DNA of 64,000 nt from Mesorhizobium sp. NZP2077 (lineage in GTDB: Bacteria; Pseudomonadota; Alphaproteobacteria; Rhizobiales; Rhizobiaceae): assembly GCF_013170805.1 (NCBI RefSeq), contig NZ_CP051294.1, positions 1 through 64,000 of the forward strand, given 5' to 3'. Shown in pieces: positions 34,008-41,742 of this stretch. Position 1 is the stretch's first letter, and each line of letters starts with the position of its first letter. A program made the translations under genes and the position numbers. The notes under the pieces are model-generated. The model saw only the letters and a list, made by a program, of their open reading frames with translations, made no database searches and had not been told where the DNA came from.

Positions 34008-34589
34008 ACGGTTCTCCGTTGGCGAAACTCTGCGCCACTTAATTCGAAGATAATGATGTATACAGCAGTACGACGCGTTCTGCGTTATGTCAAAGGTTTT
34101 TTCCCGTATTGACAGGTTTTCCGTGTGGTTTGCCCCGTCCTAGTCGTCAGCTGTGTATAGCTTGGGCGCGAGGCCTAGTACTGAGGGCAGGGGTTCCCAG
34201 TGGCCGCTGCGCAGCCCGCGTAATCCCTGAGCGCAGGATGGCGCGTGTAGCGCCTAACGGTAGCGCCTTGGGCCGCGGTACCGGACAAACCAAATTGGAC
34301 TGGTGCTGCAAGGCGGTTACGCCGGCGCAACTTGAGTATCCGCGGACCGGGATGGAGAGGATCCGGAATCCTCGTCCCCGAGCGATCTGACTATCAGCTT
34401 AGATGTGAGGTTCTCAAATCTCTGGTAGGTTGCCTAGGCCAGCCCAACCTACGAAAATCCTCGTCGGGGAACTGGCTTTCGTTGGAAAATTACCTCGGCT
34501 CCGCAAGGCCTGCTTCGTTCGGCAGGAATGCACTGCAGAGACCGCGGGAGACCGGCTCCATTCTTGTGTCTCCGCTGTCGATCACGTGA
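34008..34589. other. 582-bp control region without a gene
   Basis: No supported gene lies here. The part next to the hydroxylase start (34008-34100) holds a minus-strand TTGACA (34088-34093) and the palindrome TGTATACA (34057-34064), which look like promoter and operator. The rest, up to the stop of the ProC-like gene, shows only short frames with no family features. Whether it hides a leader RNA cannot be told by eye. Confidence 0.5.
34057..34064. promoter_or_regulatory. TGTATACA palindrome upstream of hydroxylase operon
   Basis: The 8-bp palindrome TGTATACA lies about 50 bp upstream of the hydroxylase start and about 25 bp below a consensus minus-strand -35. Its GTATAC core also occurs in the two GGTATACC sites of the transporter/M24 divergent region. 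FCD-type GntR proteins often bind such short AT-centred palindromes, so it is a candidate operator. Confidence 0.45.
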
Positions 34590-35369
34590 CTAGGTCAACA
34601 AGTTCAGCCTTCGGAAGACGATATCGAGAGCCTCTAACCAAGGCAAAGGGGCTTGCCTTGCGGCAAGATGGTCCAACCCTAACTTTGTAAAGGTGCCTTC
34701 CGTTGCGATCCCGTCAGATACGATGTCAAGTGACACCTCCTCCCGCGCCAGCGCGTAGCCAGCCGCTCCCGCGATATTTCCAGCAACAACTAGCCTCGCT
34801 TGAGCCGACGTGAGTCCACGCTCCAAGAACCAAGATTCGAGCGTTGCTATGAAGCTATAGATCCACCCGGCGAGGCAGGCCCCCACCATGGCAAGTTCGA
34901 ATTGATCTTCGGTTTCGAAGGTCACAATCCTACCTGCCGTGCCCAGTACCACTGCCACGTCGTCCAAGGCGGGATATATGGGTACGAGGCCTCTATCAAT
35001 CGTATCAATGTAACTCGATGGCATGATGCGGACCACCGATATGTCTTTGCCTATCGCCGCCTGCAGTTCGGCAATTGTGGCGCCTGCGACAGCTGAAATT
35101 AATACCTGCTCTGGGCGCAGAGTCAGATTGGGCAAAGTATTGGCAAGCTGCTCGGGCCGCACCGCCAGAAGGATCCAGTCGGCCTCGGCGAACATTCTCG
35201 CGTCATCCTCGGCTACCATGCAGCCGTGGGTGGCGGCAAGCCGCTCAGCCTTGACTCGGCTATAGGGCGAGAGAAGAATTCGACCGCCAAACCCACCCCT
35301 TCGCAGGGCTGCTATTAAGTAGGCGGAGAAGTCGCCGGTTCCAATAAAGCCAATTGTCGGCAGGTTCAT
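34590..35369 (-). CDS. Pyrroline-5-carboxylate reductase-like protein (ProC family)
   Basis: This is a ProC-fold NAD(P)-dependent reductase. The dinucleotide site IGFIGTGDFSAYLIAALRR is followed by the family helices ADWILLAVRPEQL, VLISAVAGATI, VVRIMPSSYIDT and the dimerisation part near the end. It is 259 aa, at the short end of the family. It is the last gene of the transporter operon on the minus strand. In this setting it may act on a cyclic imine formed during breakdown of the imported compound and not in proline synthesis, a guess from neighbours. Confidence 0.75.
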   Translation of the reverse strand: MNLPTIGFIGTGDFSAYLIAALRRGGFGGRILLSPYSRVKAERLAATHGCMVAEDDARMFAEADWILLAVRPEQLANTLPNLTLRPEQVLISAVAGATIAELQAAIGKDISVVRIMPSSYIDTIDRGLVPIYPALDDVAVVLGTAGRIVTFETEDQFELAMVGACLAGWIYSFIATLESWFLERGLTSAQARLVVAGNIAGAAGYALAREEVSLDIVSDGIATEGTFTKLGLDHLAARQAPLPWLEALDIVFRRLNLLT

Positions 35370-35403
35370 ATGGCGCCACCAATATCGAATGCCATCTCAG
35401 TTT

Positions 35404-36165
35404 TCAAAATACAAATCGGTCTGCGTCAGCTGCTTCCATCGCGTCTAGCCTGGACAGCACCATCGCCAAATGCGACTTATGAACCGTGGCGACCAGACGG
35501 ACATCCCGAAGCTCGAGGGTTCGCCGTATCATGCGGAGCTCGTCAAGAAGGTCTTCTACCTGCTGACGGAAATCCATCTTTTCGAGAAGCAAGAACCAGA
35601 ATCTCGCCGATTGAAAGAACAGGATATCGTTGAAATCCCTTAGCGGGCCATTGCTGCTCAAGCTATGCAAAATCCTATGTAAGCGGATGATAATCTCGGC
35701 AAACTGGCGTTTATCTTTGGTATCCAAGAGTTGGCGACACGCTAGCTCCAAGTCTTGAATTTCGCGGAGGTTATCGTCAGTTACTGGAAGTGGTGAAGAC
35801 TCGGCCATGGCATCCATCAATCGCATCCGAACGATGTATATATCGCGCATAGAGCTCAGATCGATCGACGTGACTTCAGTACCATTGCCGTGCTGGCTTA
35901 CGATCAGACCGTCGTACTCCAGGCGTTGCAAGACAGTTCGTAGCGGTGTTCGACTGACACCAAATTCTGATGCAAGTTCCCTCTCATTGAGGCGGCTACC
36001 TGGCTGGTAATCAAGGAGACATATCCGGCGCCGTAACTCGAGGTATATATCCTGTTTGCTCATTTTGCCGGTGATCTGCCTGTCGCCTTCCAAACCCCCC
36101 TCTTGATCCTCAGGAGGTGTCAAGGTGATTTCGTTAGTAGGCAAGAGGGGGCTGTGGCGTGTCAT
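35404..36165 (-). CDS. GntR-family regulator, FCD type (second copy)
   Basis: The helix-turn-helix is at YLELRRRICLLDYQPGSRLN and GVSRTPLRTVLQRLEYDGLI, followed by an FCD ligand domain (MRLMDAMAESSPL, IRLHRILHSLSS and so on). The start is uncertain. I use ATG 36165, which has AGAAAG upstream and lies after the stop of the aspartate-dehydrogenase-like gene, but GTG 36222 and ATG 36063 are possible. As the regulator inside the transporter operon it is the natural candidate to bind the paired GGTATACC sites in the divergent promoter region at 40.1-40.3 kb. Confidence 0.85.
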   Translation of the reverse strand: MTRHSPLLPTNEITLTPPEDQEGGLEGDRQITGKMSKQDIYLELRRRICLLDYQPGSRLNERELASEFGVSRTPLRTVLQRLEYDGLIVSQHGNGTEVTSIDLSSMRDIYIVRMRLMDAMAESSPLPVTDDNLREIQDLELACRQLLDTKDKRQFAEIIIRLHRILHSLSSNGPLRDFNDILFFQSARFWFLLLEKMDFRQQVEDLLDELRMIRRTLELRDVRLVATVHKSHLAMVLSRLDAMEAADADRFVF

Positions 36166-36208
36166 CGCTAGCTTTCTCGAGGCTGCAGCAAGGTATGTAC
36201 GACATCCG

Positions 36209-37030
36209 TCACGTTCCAACACGCAAGGTCGAGTTCATTTGACGTAAGTATGCTATCACGCTCTGCGAGGTTATACGTCCGGTCGCCGGGTTCTCGTCGC
36301 TTGGCCGATTTTGTATCAACATGGAAAAGTTCGAACTGTCGGATTCCACATCTACGTTGTGGGTGTTAAACGTTAGACTTGGATCTGCCCAAATCTCCAT
36401 CTGCGTGCGGTCCGGTCCGAGAGCCGCCAGGCTCAGAGCCGCAGCGACATTCACGTTGGCTGGGAATTCCTTCGCCACGTCGCTTACGGTGCCTCTTAGA
36501 ACGCAAACGGCTTCCTCAAGACTTTCCAAGTTCAACCCGTTGCGGATGACATAAGGTGCGGTTGCAAGGCTCCTTGGTGGTTTGCAGGTGCGGATCTTCA
36601 CCTTTCGGATCTCACCAACTGCCGCGGCTTTGATGGCGTCGAGCCCAAGGATCGCCCCGGATGGGACCACAATTCGCCCTCCCATGCGGCGCGCCAACTC
36701 CACTAAATCTTCTCGACCGAGTAGCTGGCTCGCAGACATAGCAATGAGAGTCTTGCCGGCGCTCAAGACAGGCAGCGCGATAGCGTCGAACATCTGGGGC
36801 GGGAGACACTCCAAAACTGTATCACACTCTTTAGCCAAATCTTCAAACGAGAGGCAGGAAACACGACTGTTTAAAGTCGCATTGAACTCTGCGGCCCGAT
36901 TTTGGCTCCGGGCCGAGATAGCCACCAGTTCGCACCCAACTATTTGCCCCCGATCCAATGCGTGTGCCACTGACGAGCCTATGGCGCCAATCCCAGCTAT
37001 TCCAATTCTGATAGGAGTCCCGACCATCAA
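36209..37030 (-). CDS. Aspartate dehydrogenase-like oxidoreductase (NadX-type)
   Basis: The Rossmann start IRIGIAGIGAIGSSVAHAL and the C-terminal aspartate dehydrogenase domain (VPSGAILGLDAIKAAAVGEI and NPATGRITSQSVIAYLR) define the NadX/DUF108 family, which oxidises or aminates small acidic amino acids with NAD(P). It is 273 aa. It overlaps the ATPase gene by four bases and is transcribed with an amino-acid-type ABC transporter. A role in deaminating a catabolic intermediate fits better here than NAD synthesis, but this is inferred. Confidence 0.8.
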   Translation of the reverse strand: MMVGTPIRIGIAGIGAIGSSVAHALDRGQIVGCELVAISARSQNRAAEFNATLNSRVSCLSFEDLAKECDTVLECLPPQMFDAIALPVLSAGKTLIAMSASQLLGREDLVELARRMGGRIVVPSGAILGLDAIKAAAVGEIRKVKIRTCKPPRSLATAPYVIRNGLNLESLEEAVCVLRGTVSDVAKEFPANVNVAAALSLAALGPDRTQMEIWADPSLTFNTHNVDVESDSSNFSMLIQNRPSDENPATGRITSQSVIAYLRQMNSTLRVGT

Positions 37031-37845
37031 TCCGCCGCTTTGACTGCGCTCAAAAATTGTTGCGTTCGTTTGCTTTTGGGGTTGGAAAACAGTTCAGCAG
37101 GACTGCCTTGTTCTTCAATCTTTCCACCATAGAAAAAGCAGACGCGATCGGAAATATCACGAGCAAAACCCATTTGATGCGTGACCATAAGCATGGTCAG
37201 CCTGTGCTTGAACACCAAATCCTTAATCACATTCGTGACTTCGCCGATTACCTCGGGATCAAGGGCAGAGGTGACTTCGTCAAACAACATAACCTTCGGC
37301 CGCATCGCAAGGGCGCGGGCAATCGCTACGCGCTGTTGTTGACCACCCGAAAGCCGGGAGGGATGTTGATCCTTCTTGTCGATCATGCCAACCATCACGA
37401 GAAGCTCTTCGGCACGCTCTTGAGCCTCGCGGCGCGAGAGACCCAAGACCAAGACCGGCCCCTCCATACAGTTCTGTATCGCCGTCATGTGGGGAAACAA
37501 GTTGAAATGCTGGAAGCACATTCCTATCGAGGAGCGTGCTTTTCGTAGGTATCTTGCATCAGCCGGCACCAGCACGCCGTTCTGCGGCATGTGGGTGAGG
37601 GGTTTGCCATCGACATAGATGACGCCACCGTTAATGGTCTCAAGGGTCATCAGCATGCGCAGGACTGTCGTTTTGCCGGACCCCGATGGGCCGATGATGG
37701 TGACCATTTCACTTGCAGCGATGTCCAAGTTCAGGTTGTCCAGAACGATAAGGTCGCCATAGCTTTTACGGACCTTCATGAACCGTACCATCGGTATGTT
37801 TGGACCGGCGAGCTCGAGGGGATATGACGAGAGATCTTCCATCAT
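37027..37845 (-). CDS. Amino-acid-type ABC transporter ATP-binding protein
   Basis: This is the ATPase of a polar amino acid importer (GlnQ/HisP type). Walker A is IGPSGSGKTTVLRML, followed by the Q-loop GMCFQHFNLFPHMTA, the signature LSGGQQQRVAIARALAM, Walker B VMLFDEVTSALDPE and the H-loop MVTHQMGFARDISD. The 272 aa include a short N-terminal extension; initiation at a later Met (residue 19) is possible. It overlaps both the permease gene upstream and the NadX-like gene downstream by four bases. Confidence 0.94.
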   Translation of the reverse strand: MMEDLSSYPLELAGPNIPMVRFMKVRKSYGDLIVLDNLNLDIAASEMVTIIGPSGSGKTTVLRMLMTLETINGGVIYVDGKPLTHMPQNGVLVPADARYLRKARSSIGMCFQHFNLFPHMTAIQNCMEGPVLVLGLSRREAQERAEELLVMVGMIDKKDQHPSRLSGGQQQRVAIARALAMRPKVMLFDEVTSALDPEVIGEVTNVIKDLVFKHRLTMLMVTHQMGFARDISDRVCFFYGGKIEEQGSPAELFSNPKSKRTQQFLSAVKAAD

Positions 37846-38510
37846 TGCATTCCTAACTTACGGCGAACAGTCGCTTCAAACCAACGAATGGCGCGCGCGG
37901 AGGTCAGTGAGATAACTAAGAAAATAACGCCCACCATCGTGTAAGGCTCAAGGTACCGATAGTTTTGTCCGCCTACAGCGTTTGCTGCCTGCATCAATTC
38001 GGCAACACCAATTACAGATAGAATCGGAGTATCTTTAAAAATGGCGACCAGATAGTTTCCCATCCCAGCAATTGCTGGTGGGAGAGCCTGCGGCAAAACA
38101 ATACGCCGATAGGTCTGCATCGTCGTTAGATTGATGGCGGTGCATGCTTCCCATTGCCCCTTCGGGACGGACTCAATGCCACCCCGATAAACTTCAGAGA
38201 GATAGGCAGCATAGTGCAGGCCGATAGCGATCATGCCTGCCACCCAAGGGCTCAGGTAGAGCCCGTATTCCGGCCCAACATAATACACAAAGAAGATCTG
38301 CAGTACGAGGGGGGTTGAGCGGATGAACTCGACAATTTCCCGAGTAATATACGTCAGAATACGTAACGGTGTTCGCTGAGCAAGTGCGAACAAGAGACCA
38401 ATGACAGCGGCAATGGCGTATCCCATGCCAGCAGCCAAAAGGGTATTGCCCGTAGCCCAAAGCATCTTGGGTAGGATTTCGGCTGTGAATGCGAAGTCCC
38501 ACTTCATCAC
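37842..38510 (-). CDS. Amino-acid-type ABC transporter permease (EhuD-like position)
   Basis: This is an inner-membrane permease of the HisM/GlnP family. It has hydrophobic segments near both ends and the EAA-type loop QWEACTAINLTTMQTYRRIVLPQALPPA, seen here as GQWEACTAINL and YRRIVLPQALP. It is 222 aa, the normal size. It abuts the second permease gene (stop at 38511) with no gap and overlaps the ATPase gene. It forms the channel together with the other permease. Confidence 0.93.
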   Translation of the reverse strand: MMKWDFAFTAEILPKMLWATGNTLLAAGMGYAIAAVIGLLFALAQRTPLRILTYITREIVEFIRSTPLVLQIFFVYYVGPEYGLYLSPWVAGMIAIGLHYAAYLSEVYRGGIESVPKGQWEACTAINLTTMQTYRRIVLPQALPPAIAGMGNYLVAIFKDTPILSVIGVAELMQAANAVGGQNYRYLEPYTMVGVIFLVISLTSARAIRWFEATVRRKLGMQ

Positions 38511-39194
38511 TCAAGCCCTTCCTATCCGCCGAGCCATGATGCGCTCGGTCCAGCGCATACAAGGCGTGATGAGAAAGCGAGAGAAGACGTAGTAGATGGC
38601 CAGCGCTGTTCCAAAAGTCCAGGTAGATAAATAAGTTGTATTGTTCAGCTGGCGCGCTTCAAACATGAGGTCAGGAACTGCTATCAACGCCACCAGGGCG
38701 GTACTTTTGAGCAGCTCGATCACCAGGTTTCCCCAAGCCGGCAGCATGGTGACAAAGGCCTGTGGGAGGATAATCCTTCGCATGCGTTGGGCTGGCGACA
38801 TCGACAACGCGTAAGATGCCTCCCACTGGCCACGGGGCACTGACTGTATGGCACCTCGAACCAGCTCAGCGCCGTAGGCCCCAAGGTTTAGACCAACTGC
38901 AAGAAATCCGGTGAGAAAATTGTCCAGCGTGATGCCAAACAGGGGCAACACGTAAAACAACCAAAAAAGCTGAACCAGCAGTGAGGTGCCGCGAAAAAAC
39001 TCGACGTAGCCTACTGCGGCTCTCCTTAGCGCCGGGTTTGACGATAGCAGCATCAGGCCGAAGAGGTTGGCCACCACCACGGCCAGACCCAAGGAGCAAA
39101 GGAATTGGACGGCGGTTACGAGCGCACCGTCTACAAATCGGCTACCATAATCCGCAAGGAAGGAGGCGTATGTCATAGGAGCTCGCTTCGGCAA
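38511..39194 (-). CDS. Amino-acid-type ABC transporter permease (EhuC-like position)
   Basis: This is the second permease of the importer, 227 aa, with the same HisM-like architecture and the conserved loop GQWEASYALSMSPAQRMRRI, then LPQAFVTMLPAWGN. The start follows 2 bp after a strong stem-loop that separates it from the substrate-binding protein gene. Such a hairpin commonly keeps the binding protein message more abundant than the rest. Confidence 0.93.
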   Translation of the reverse strand: MPKRAPMTYASFLADYGSRFVDGALVTAVQFLCSLGLAVVVANLFGLMLLSSNPALRRAAVGYVEFFRGTSLLVQLFWLFYVLPLFGITLDNFLTGFLAVGLNLGAYGAELVRGAIQSVPRGQWEASYALSMSPAQRMRRIILPQAFVTMLPAWGNLVIELLKSTALVALIAVPDLMFEARQLNNTTYLSTWTFGTALAIYYVFSRFLITPCMRWTERIMARRIGRA

Positions 39195-39195
39195 T

Positions 39196-39226
39196 GCTGA
39201 CGAGCTGCCTCATGCGGCTCGTCAGC
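39196..39226 (-). terminator. Stem-loop between binding protein and permease genes
   Basis: GCTGACGAGC (39196-39205), an 11-nt loop and GCTCGTCAGC (39217-39226) form a perfect 10-bp stem just before the permease start. There is no T-run, so it is more likely an mRNA stabiliser or partial attenuator than a full terminator. It explains the only real gap in an otherwise tightly packed operon. Confidence 0.65.
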
Positions 39227-39236
39227 CAACTCATTG

Positions 39237-40076
39237 TTACCGATTGGCGCAGATCCAGTCGGTTTTTGCATCGCCCGGAAGCTGAGCTTTCGTGTATTGA
39301 AACTTCCCGACGGCCTCAAGCATTTCCGGCGAACCGAGGTACTTTGCCTGGGCCTCGTTGTACGCCTTCAGAAAGTCCTTGTCCTCTGGCTTGAATGCAA
39401 TCGCTACCCAATTATTCGTCCAATCAGGTAGAGCGGCCGGGTCAGTCACTTCGATTTCGTCAGGTGCGCTAGCGGCCAGATTTTTGGCATCGAAATAGTT
39501 ACTAGCCCCAGCGTCCGCTCGCCCCGCGCGAACGGCAGCCAGCAGTTCAGTGGGGCCTGGCACCTGCATAATCTTGCTTTCAGGGACTCCTTCCTTAAGC
39601 GCCTCGTCAACATTGACGTAGCCGGAGACAGTCACCATCGTCGCGTCCTTCTCCTTGATGTCCTTATAGTTCTGAATGCCTTTCGGGTTGCCTTTTTTGA
39701 CAATAAACGCGTTGCCGAATTTCCCCATTGGTTCGGCAAAAGCGACGTTCTTGCAACGCTTGCCGGTGATGTACATTCCGCCGGTGATAATGTCGAAGCG
39801 CCCTGCCTGAAGCCCCGGTATCAAGCCACCCCAATCGGTCACGACTGGCTCGATATTAGTGTATCCCATCGACTTTAGGACGCCGACCGCCAGTGCGTTC
39901 GCGAATCCCAGCGGTTCGTTCTTGTCGCCCGGGTAAGCCCAAGGGATTTCGTGAGCAAAGCCAATGCGTATTGGTTTTCCAGCTTTTGCGCTGTCCGTCA
40001 GCCCGTCAGCGTGAGCGACGCCGATAAATAGAGCAGCAGTCGCGGCGATTGCAGCCAAGATAGCTTTCATTTTCAT
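39237..40076 (-). CDS. Periplasmic amino-acid/ectoine-type substrate-binding protein
   Basis: This is a cleaved periplasmic binding protein: the signal peptide is MKMKAILAAIAATAALFIGV with AHA before the mature DGLTDS. The mature part is a family 3 solute-binding domain. The segments GGLIPGLQAGRFDIITGGMY, TGKRC and the final GSPEMLEAVGKF, then AQLPGDAKT, are close to what I remember of the ectoine-binding protein EhuB, including the paired cysteines. It is 279 aa. It is the first gene of the importer operon, divergent from the M24 enzyme gene. The ligand is probably a small zwitterionic nitrogen compound; ectoine itself is not established. Confidence 0.88.
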   Translation of the reverse strand: MKMKAILAAIAATAALFIGVAHADGLTDSAKAGKPIRIGFAHEIPWAYPGDKNEPLGFANALAVGVLKSMGYTNIEPVVTDWGGLIPGLQAGRFDIITGGMYITGKRCKNVAFAEPMGKFGNAFIVKKGNPKGIQNYKDIKEKDATMVTVSGYVNVDEALKEGVPESKIMQVPGPTELLAAVRAGRADAGASNYFDAKNLAASAPDEIEVTDPAALPDWTNNWVAIAFKPEDKDFLKAYNEAQAKYLGSPEMLEAVGKFQYTKAQLPGDAKTDWICANR

Positions 40077-40114
40077 CCGTTCCCTCTGTTTTTGGGTTTA
40101 TGCAGAATTGCCCT

Positions 40115-40129
40115 GAGAGGTATACCATT
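40115..40129. promoter_or_regulatory. Operator candidate GGTATACC, transporter side
   Basis: GAGAGGTATACCATT with the perfect palindrome GGTATACC at 40119-40126, about 40 bp upstream of the binding protein start. The 12-bp string GAGAGGTATACC recurs 129 bp away beside the divergent gene. It is a probable site for the FCD-type GntR encoded in this operon. Confidence 0.6.
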
Positions 40130-40243
40130 GCACCAGATGGGCCGCAAGGGGATATTCCTGTCCCGTCGAATTTTCCTGCAAAACTGGACAAATGGCGCCG
40201 TCTCTGGAAAATTGCTCTTGTCATTTTTCGCGAGTGACGGTAC

Positions 40244-40258
40244 GAGAGGTATACCTAT
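40244..40258. promoter_or_regulatory. Operator candidate GGTATACC, M24 side
   Basis: This is the second copy of GAGAGGTATACC, with the palindrome GGTATACC at 40248-40255, about 45 bp upstream of the M24 gene. The placement mirrors that of the first copy relative to its own gene. Between the two sites, AATTTTCC and GGAAAATT form a further dyad. Confidence 0.6.
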
Positions 40259-40298
40259 TTCCGATTTGAAAACTGGATACAGCACCCCGAGGGCGTCC

Positions 40299-41456
40299 AT
40301 GACCTACCTTTCACCCTTTCCAAAAGATGAGCTTGATCGTCGCATACTGAATGCGCGTAAGGCTCTCAAAGAGAACAACCTTGATGGCATCTTGATTGCC
40401 GTTCCTGAGAACATTTATTACCTGACCGGGCTTGATCACTGGGGATTCTTCGCGGCGCATGTGCTCGTTCTGAATCAAAGCGGAGAGATGGGCCTCTGCT
40501 GCCGCGCAATGGAGCGGATAACGGTAGAGAACCAGGTCCGAAATGCGAGATTCTACGGGCACAAGGATCACGAAGAGCTTTCAGACTACGTCCATCAGGC
40601 CATGAAAGACCTGGGTCTGTCGGGTGGCCGCGTCGGGATCGAAAAGCGTAGCCTTTTCCTTACTGCGCGACACGCTGAGCGCATTCAGGATGATCGTTTC
40701 GGCACAACCTGGGTAGATGCTTCCGGAATTCTCGACGACCTGCGCCTGGTGAAATCTCCGCTCGAAATGGAATACACTCGCAAGGCGGCGCATGCAGTTG
40801 ACCTAGGCACGCTGGCCGCAGTTGACGCGGTGCGCGACGGCGCAACCGACTACGAAGTTTCCGCGGCTTACCACAGCAAGATGATATTGGAGGGAAGCGA
40901 GTATCCCGGTTTCGGCCCGTTCATTCGTCCGACCAGTCGCCTAGGTGAAGAACATACCACCTGGCGTGGCGAGGTGTTCCGAAACGGCGATGCAGTTTTC
41001 CTTGAAACCTGCGCTTCATATCGCAAGTACCAATCTCCGATGGGCCGGCTTGTCTACGTCGGTAATGCGCCCAAGGGTGTCGAGGAGTCTGCCGAGCTTG
41101 CAATTCGCGGCATGAAGGCAATTTGCGAAGCCCTTCGTCCGGGCGCAGATGCGGGTGACGCTTATGAGGCTTGGCATGAAGTGGCGGCGAGCGCCGGCCT
41201 TGTTGATTACCATCGCCATCATTGCGGTTACCTTGTAGGGATCGGTTTCCCTCCGAGCTGGACGGGCGGCTCCATGGTGACGAGCCTTTTCCCGAAGTCG
41301 ACCCGTAAGATAGAGGTCGGGATGGTCGTCCATGCACATTCCTGGTTCACCAACACGAAAGTCGCGGACTATTTCATTTCCAACACCGTGATGGTGACCG
41401 AGAACGGCGGGGAGATCCTCACAAACAAAACACCCGAAACTCTGATCGTCCGCTGA
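40299..41456 (+). CDS. M24 family creatinase/ectoine-hydrolase-like enzyme
   Basis: This is a pita-bread-fold protein of family M24, 385 aa, with the N-terminal domain up to about residue 150 and the catalytic-fold domain after. The metal-binding Asp-Asp motif of true aminopeptidases is missing: the segment reads GDAVFLETCASYRKYQSPMGR, with Glu and Ser where the aspartates should be. Creatinase and ectoine hydrolase (DoeA) also lack the metal site. Segments such as GYLVGIGFPPSWTGG resemble DoeA. Start ATG 40299 with GAGGG upstream. It is divergent from an ectoine-type transporter and upstream of an amidase and sarcosine oxidase, so ring opening or creatine-type cleavage are both open. Confidence 0.82.
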   Translation: MTYLSPFPKDELDRRILNARKALKENNLDGILIAVPENIYYLTGLDHWGFFAAHVLVLNQSGEMGLCCRAMERITVENQVRNARFYGHKDHEELSDYVHQAMKDLGLSGGRVGIEKRSLFLTARHAERIQDDRFGTTWVDASGILDDLRLVKSPLEMEYTRKAAHAVDLGTLAAVDAVRDGATDYEVSAAYHSKMILEGSEYPGFGPFIRPTSRLGEEHTTWRGEVFRNGDAVFLETCASYRKYQSPMGRLVYVGNAPKGVEESAELAIRGMKAICEALRPGADAGDAYEAWHEVAASAGLVDYHRHHCGYLVGIGFPPSWTGGSMVTSLFPKSTRKIEVGMVVHAHSWFTNTKVADYFISNTVMVTENGGEILTNKTPETLIVR

Positions 41457-41526
41457 TTATCATGGGCCGTCGCTGGCGGCCCTGGTTGAGCAGAACGCTC
41501 TTCGCGATCGTTGTCCGAGGATTCTC

Positions 41527-41742
41527 ATGCAGAAACTCACAAAAGCTACGCTAACCGGCATTTGCACACAGATGGCATCGCATTGTTGGTCAGACGACGA
41601 AATAAACGAGCTGGTCGATCCCCGGCTGGGTATCATTACCGGGTTTCAAGATCTGTTGAATGAGCTTGAACAGCTGAGGAAAATTGACCTGGGGACCACG
41701 CCACCGGCTATGAGCGTCCAAGGCGCAGATAGGCATGAATAA
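41527..41742 (+). CDS. GatC/AtzG-like small amidase partner
   Basis: This 71-aa protein has a helical region (SDDEINELVDPRLGIITGFQ, LLNELEQLRKIDLGTTPPA) of the kind found in GatC and AtzG, the small subunits that wrap around GatA-type amidases. It ends eight bases inside the start of the amidase gene, which indicates translational coupling. In the AtzE/AtzG pair the small subunit stabilises the hydrolase; a similar role is expected here. Confidence 0.68.
   Translation: MQKLTKATLTGICTQMASHCWSDDEINELVDPRLGIITGFQDLLNELEQLRKIDLGTTPPAMSVQGADRHE

Noticed and set aside
34008..34589. Possible small gene in the large spacer upstream of the hydroxylase
   Set aside because: Frames of 80-100 residues exist on the plus strand but have no ribosome site, no conserved motif and an unusual composition.
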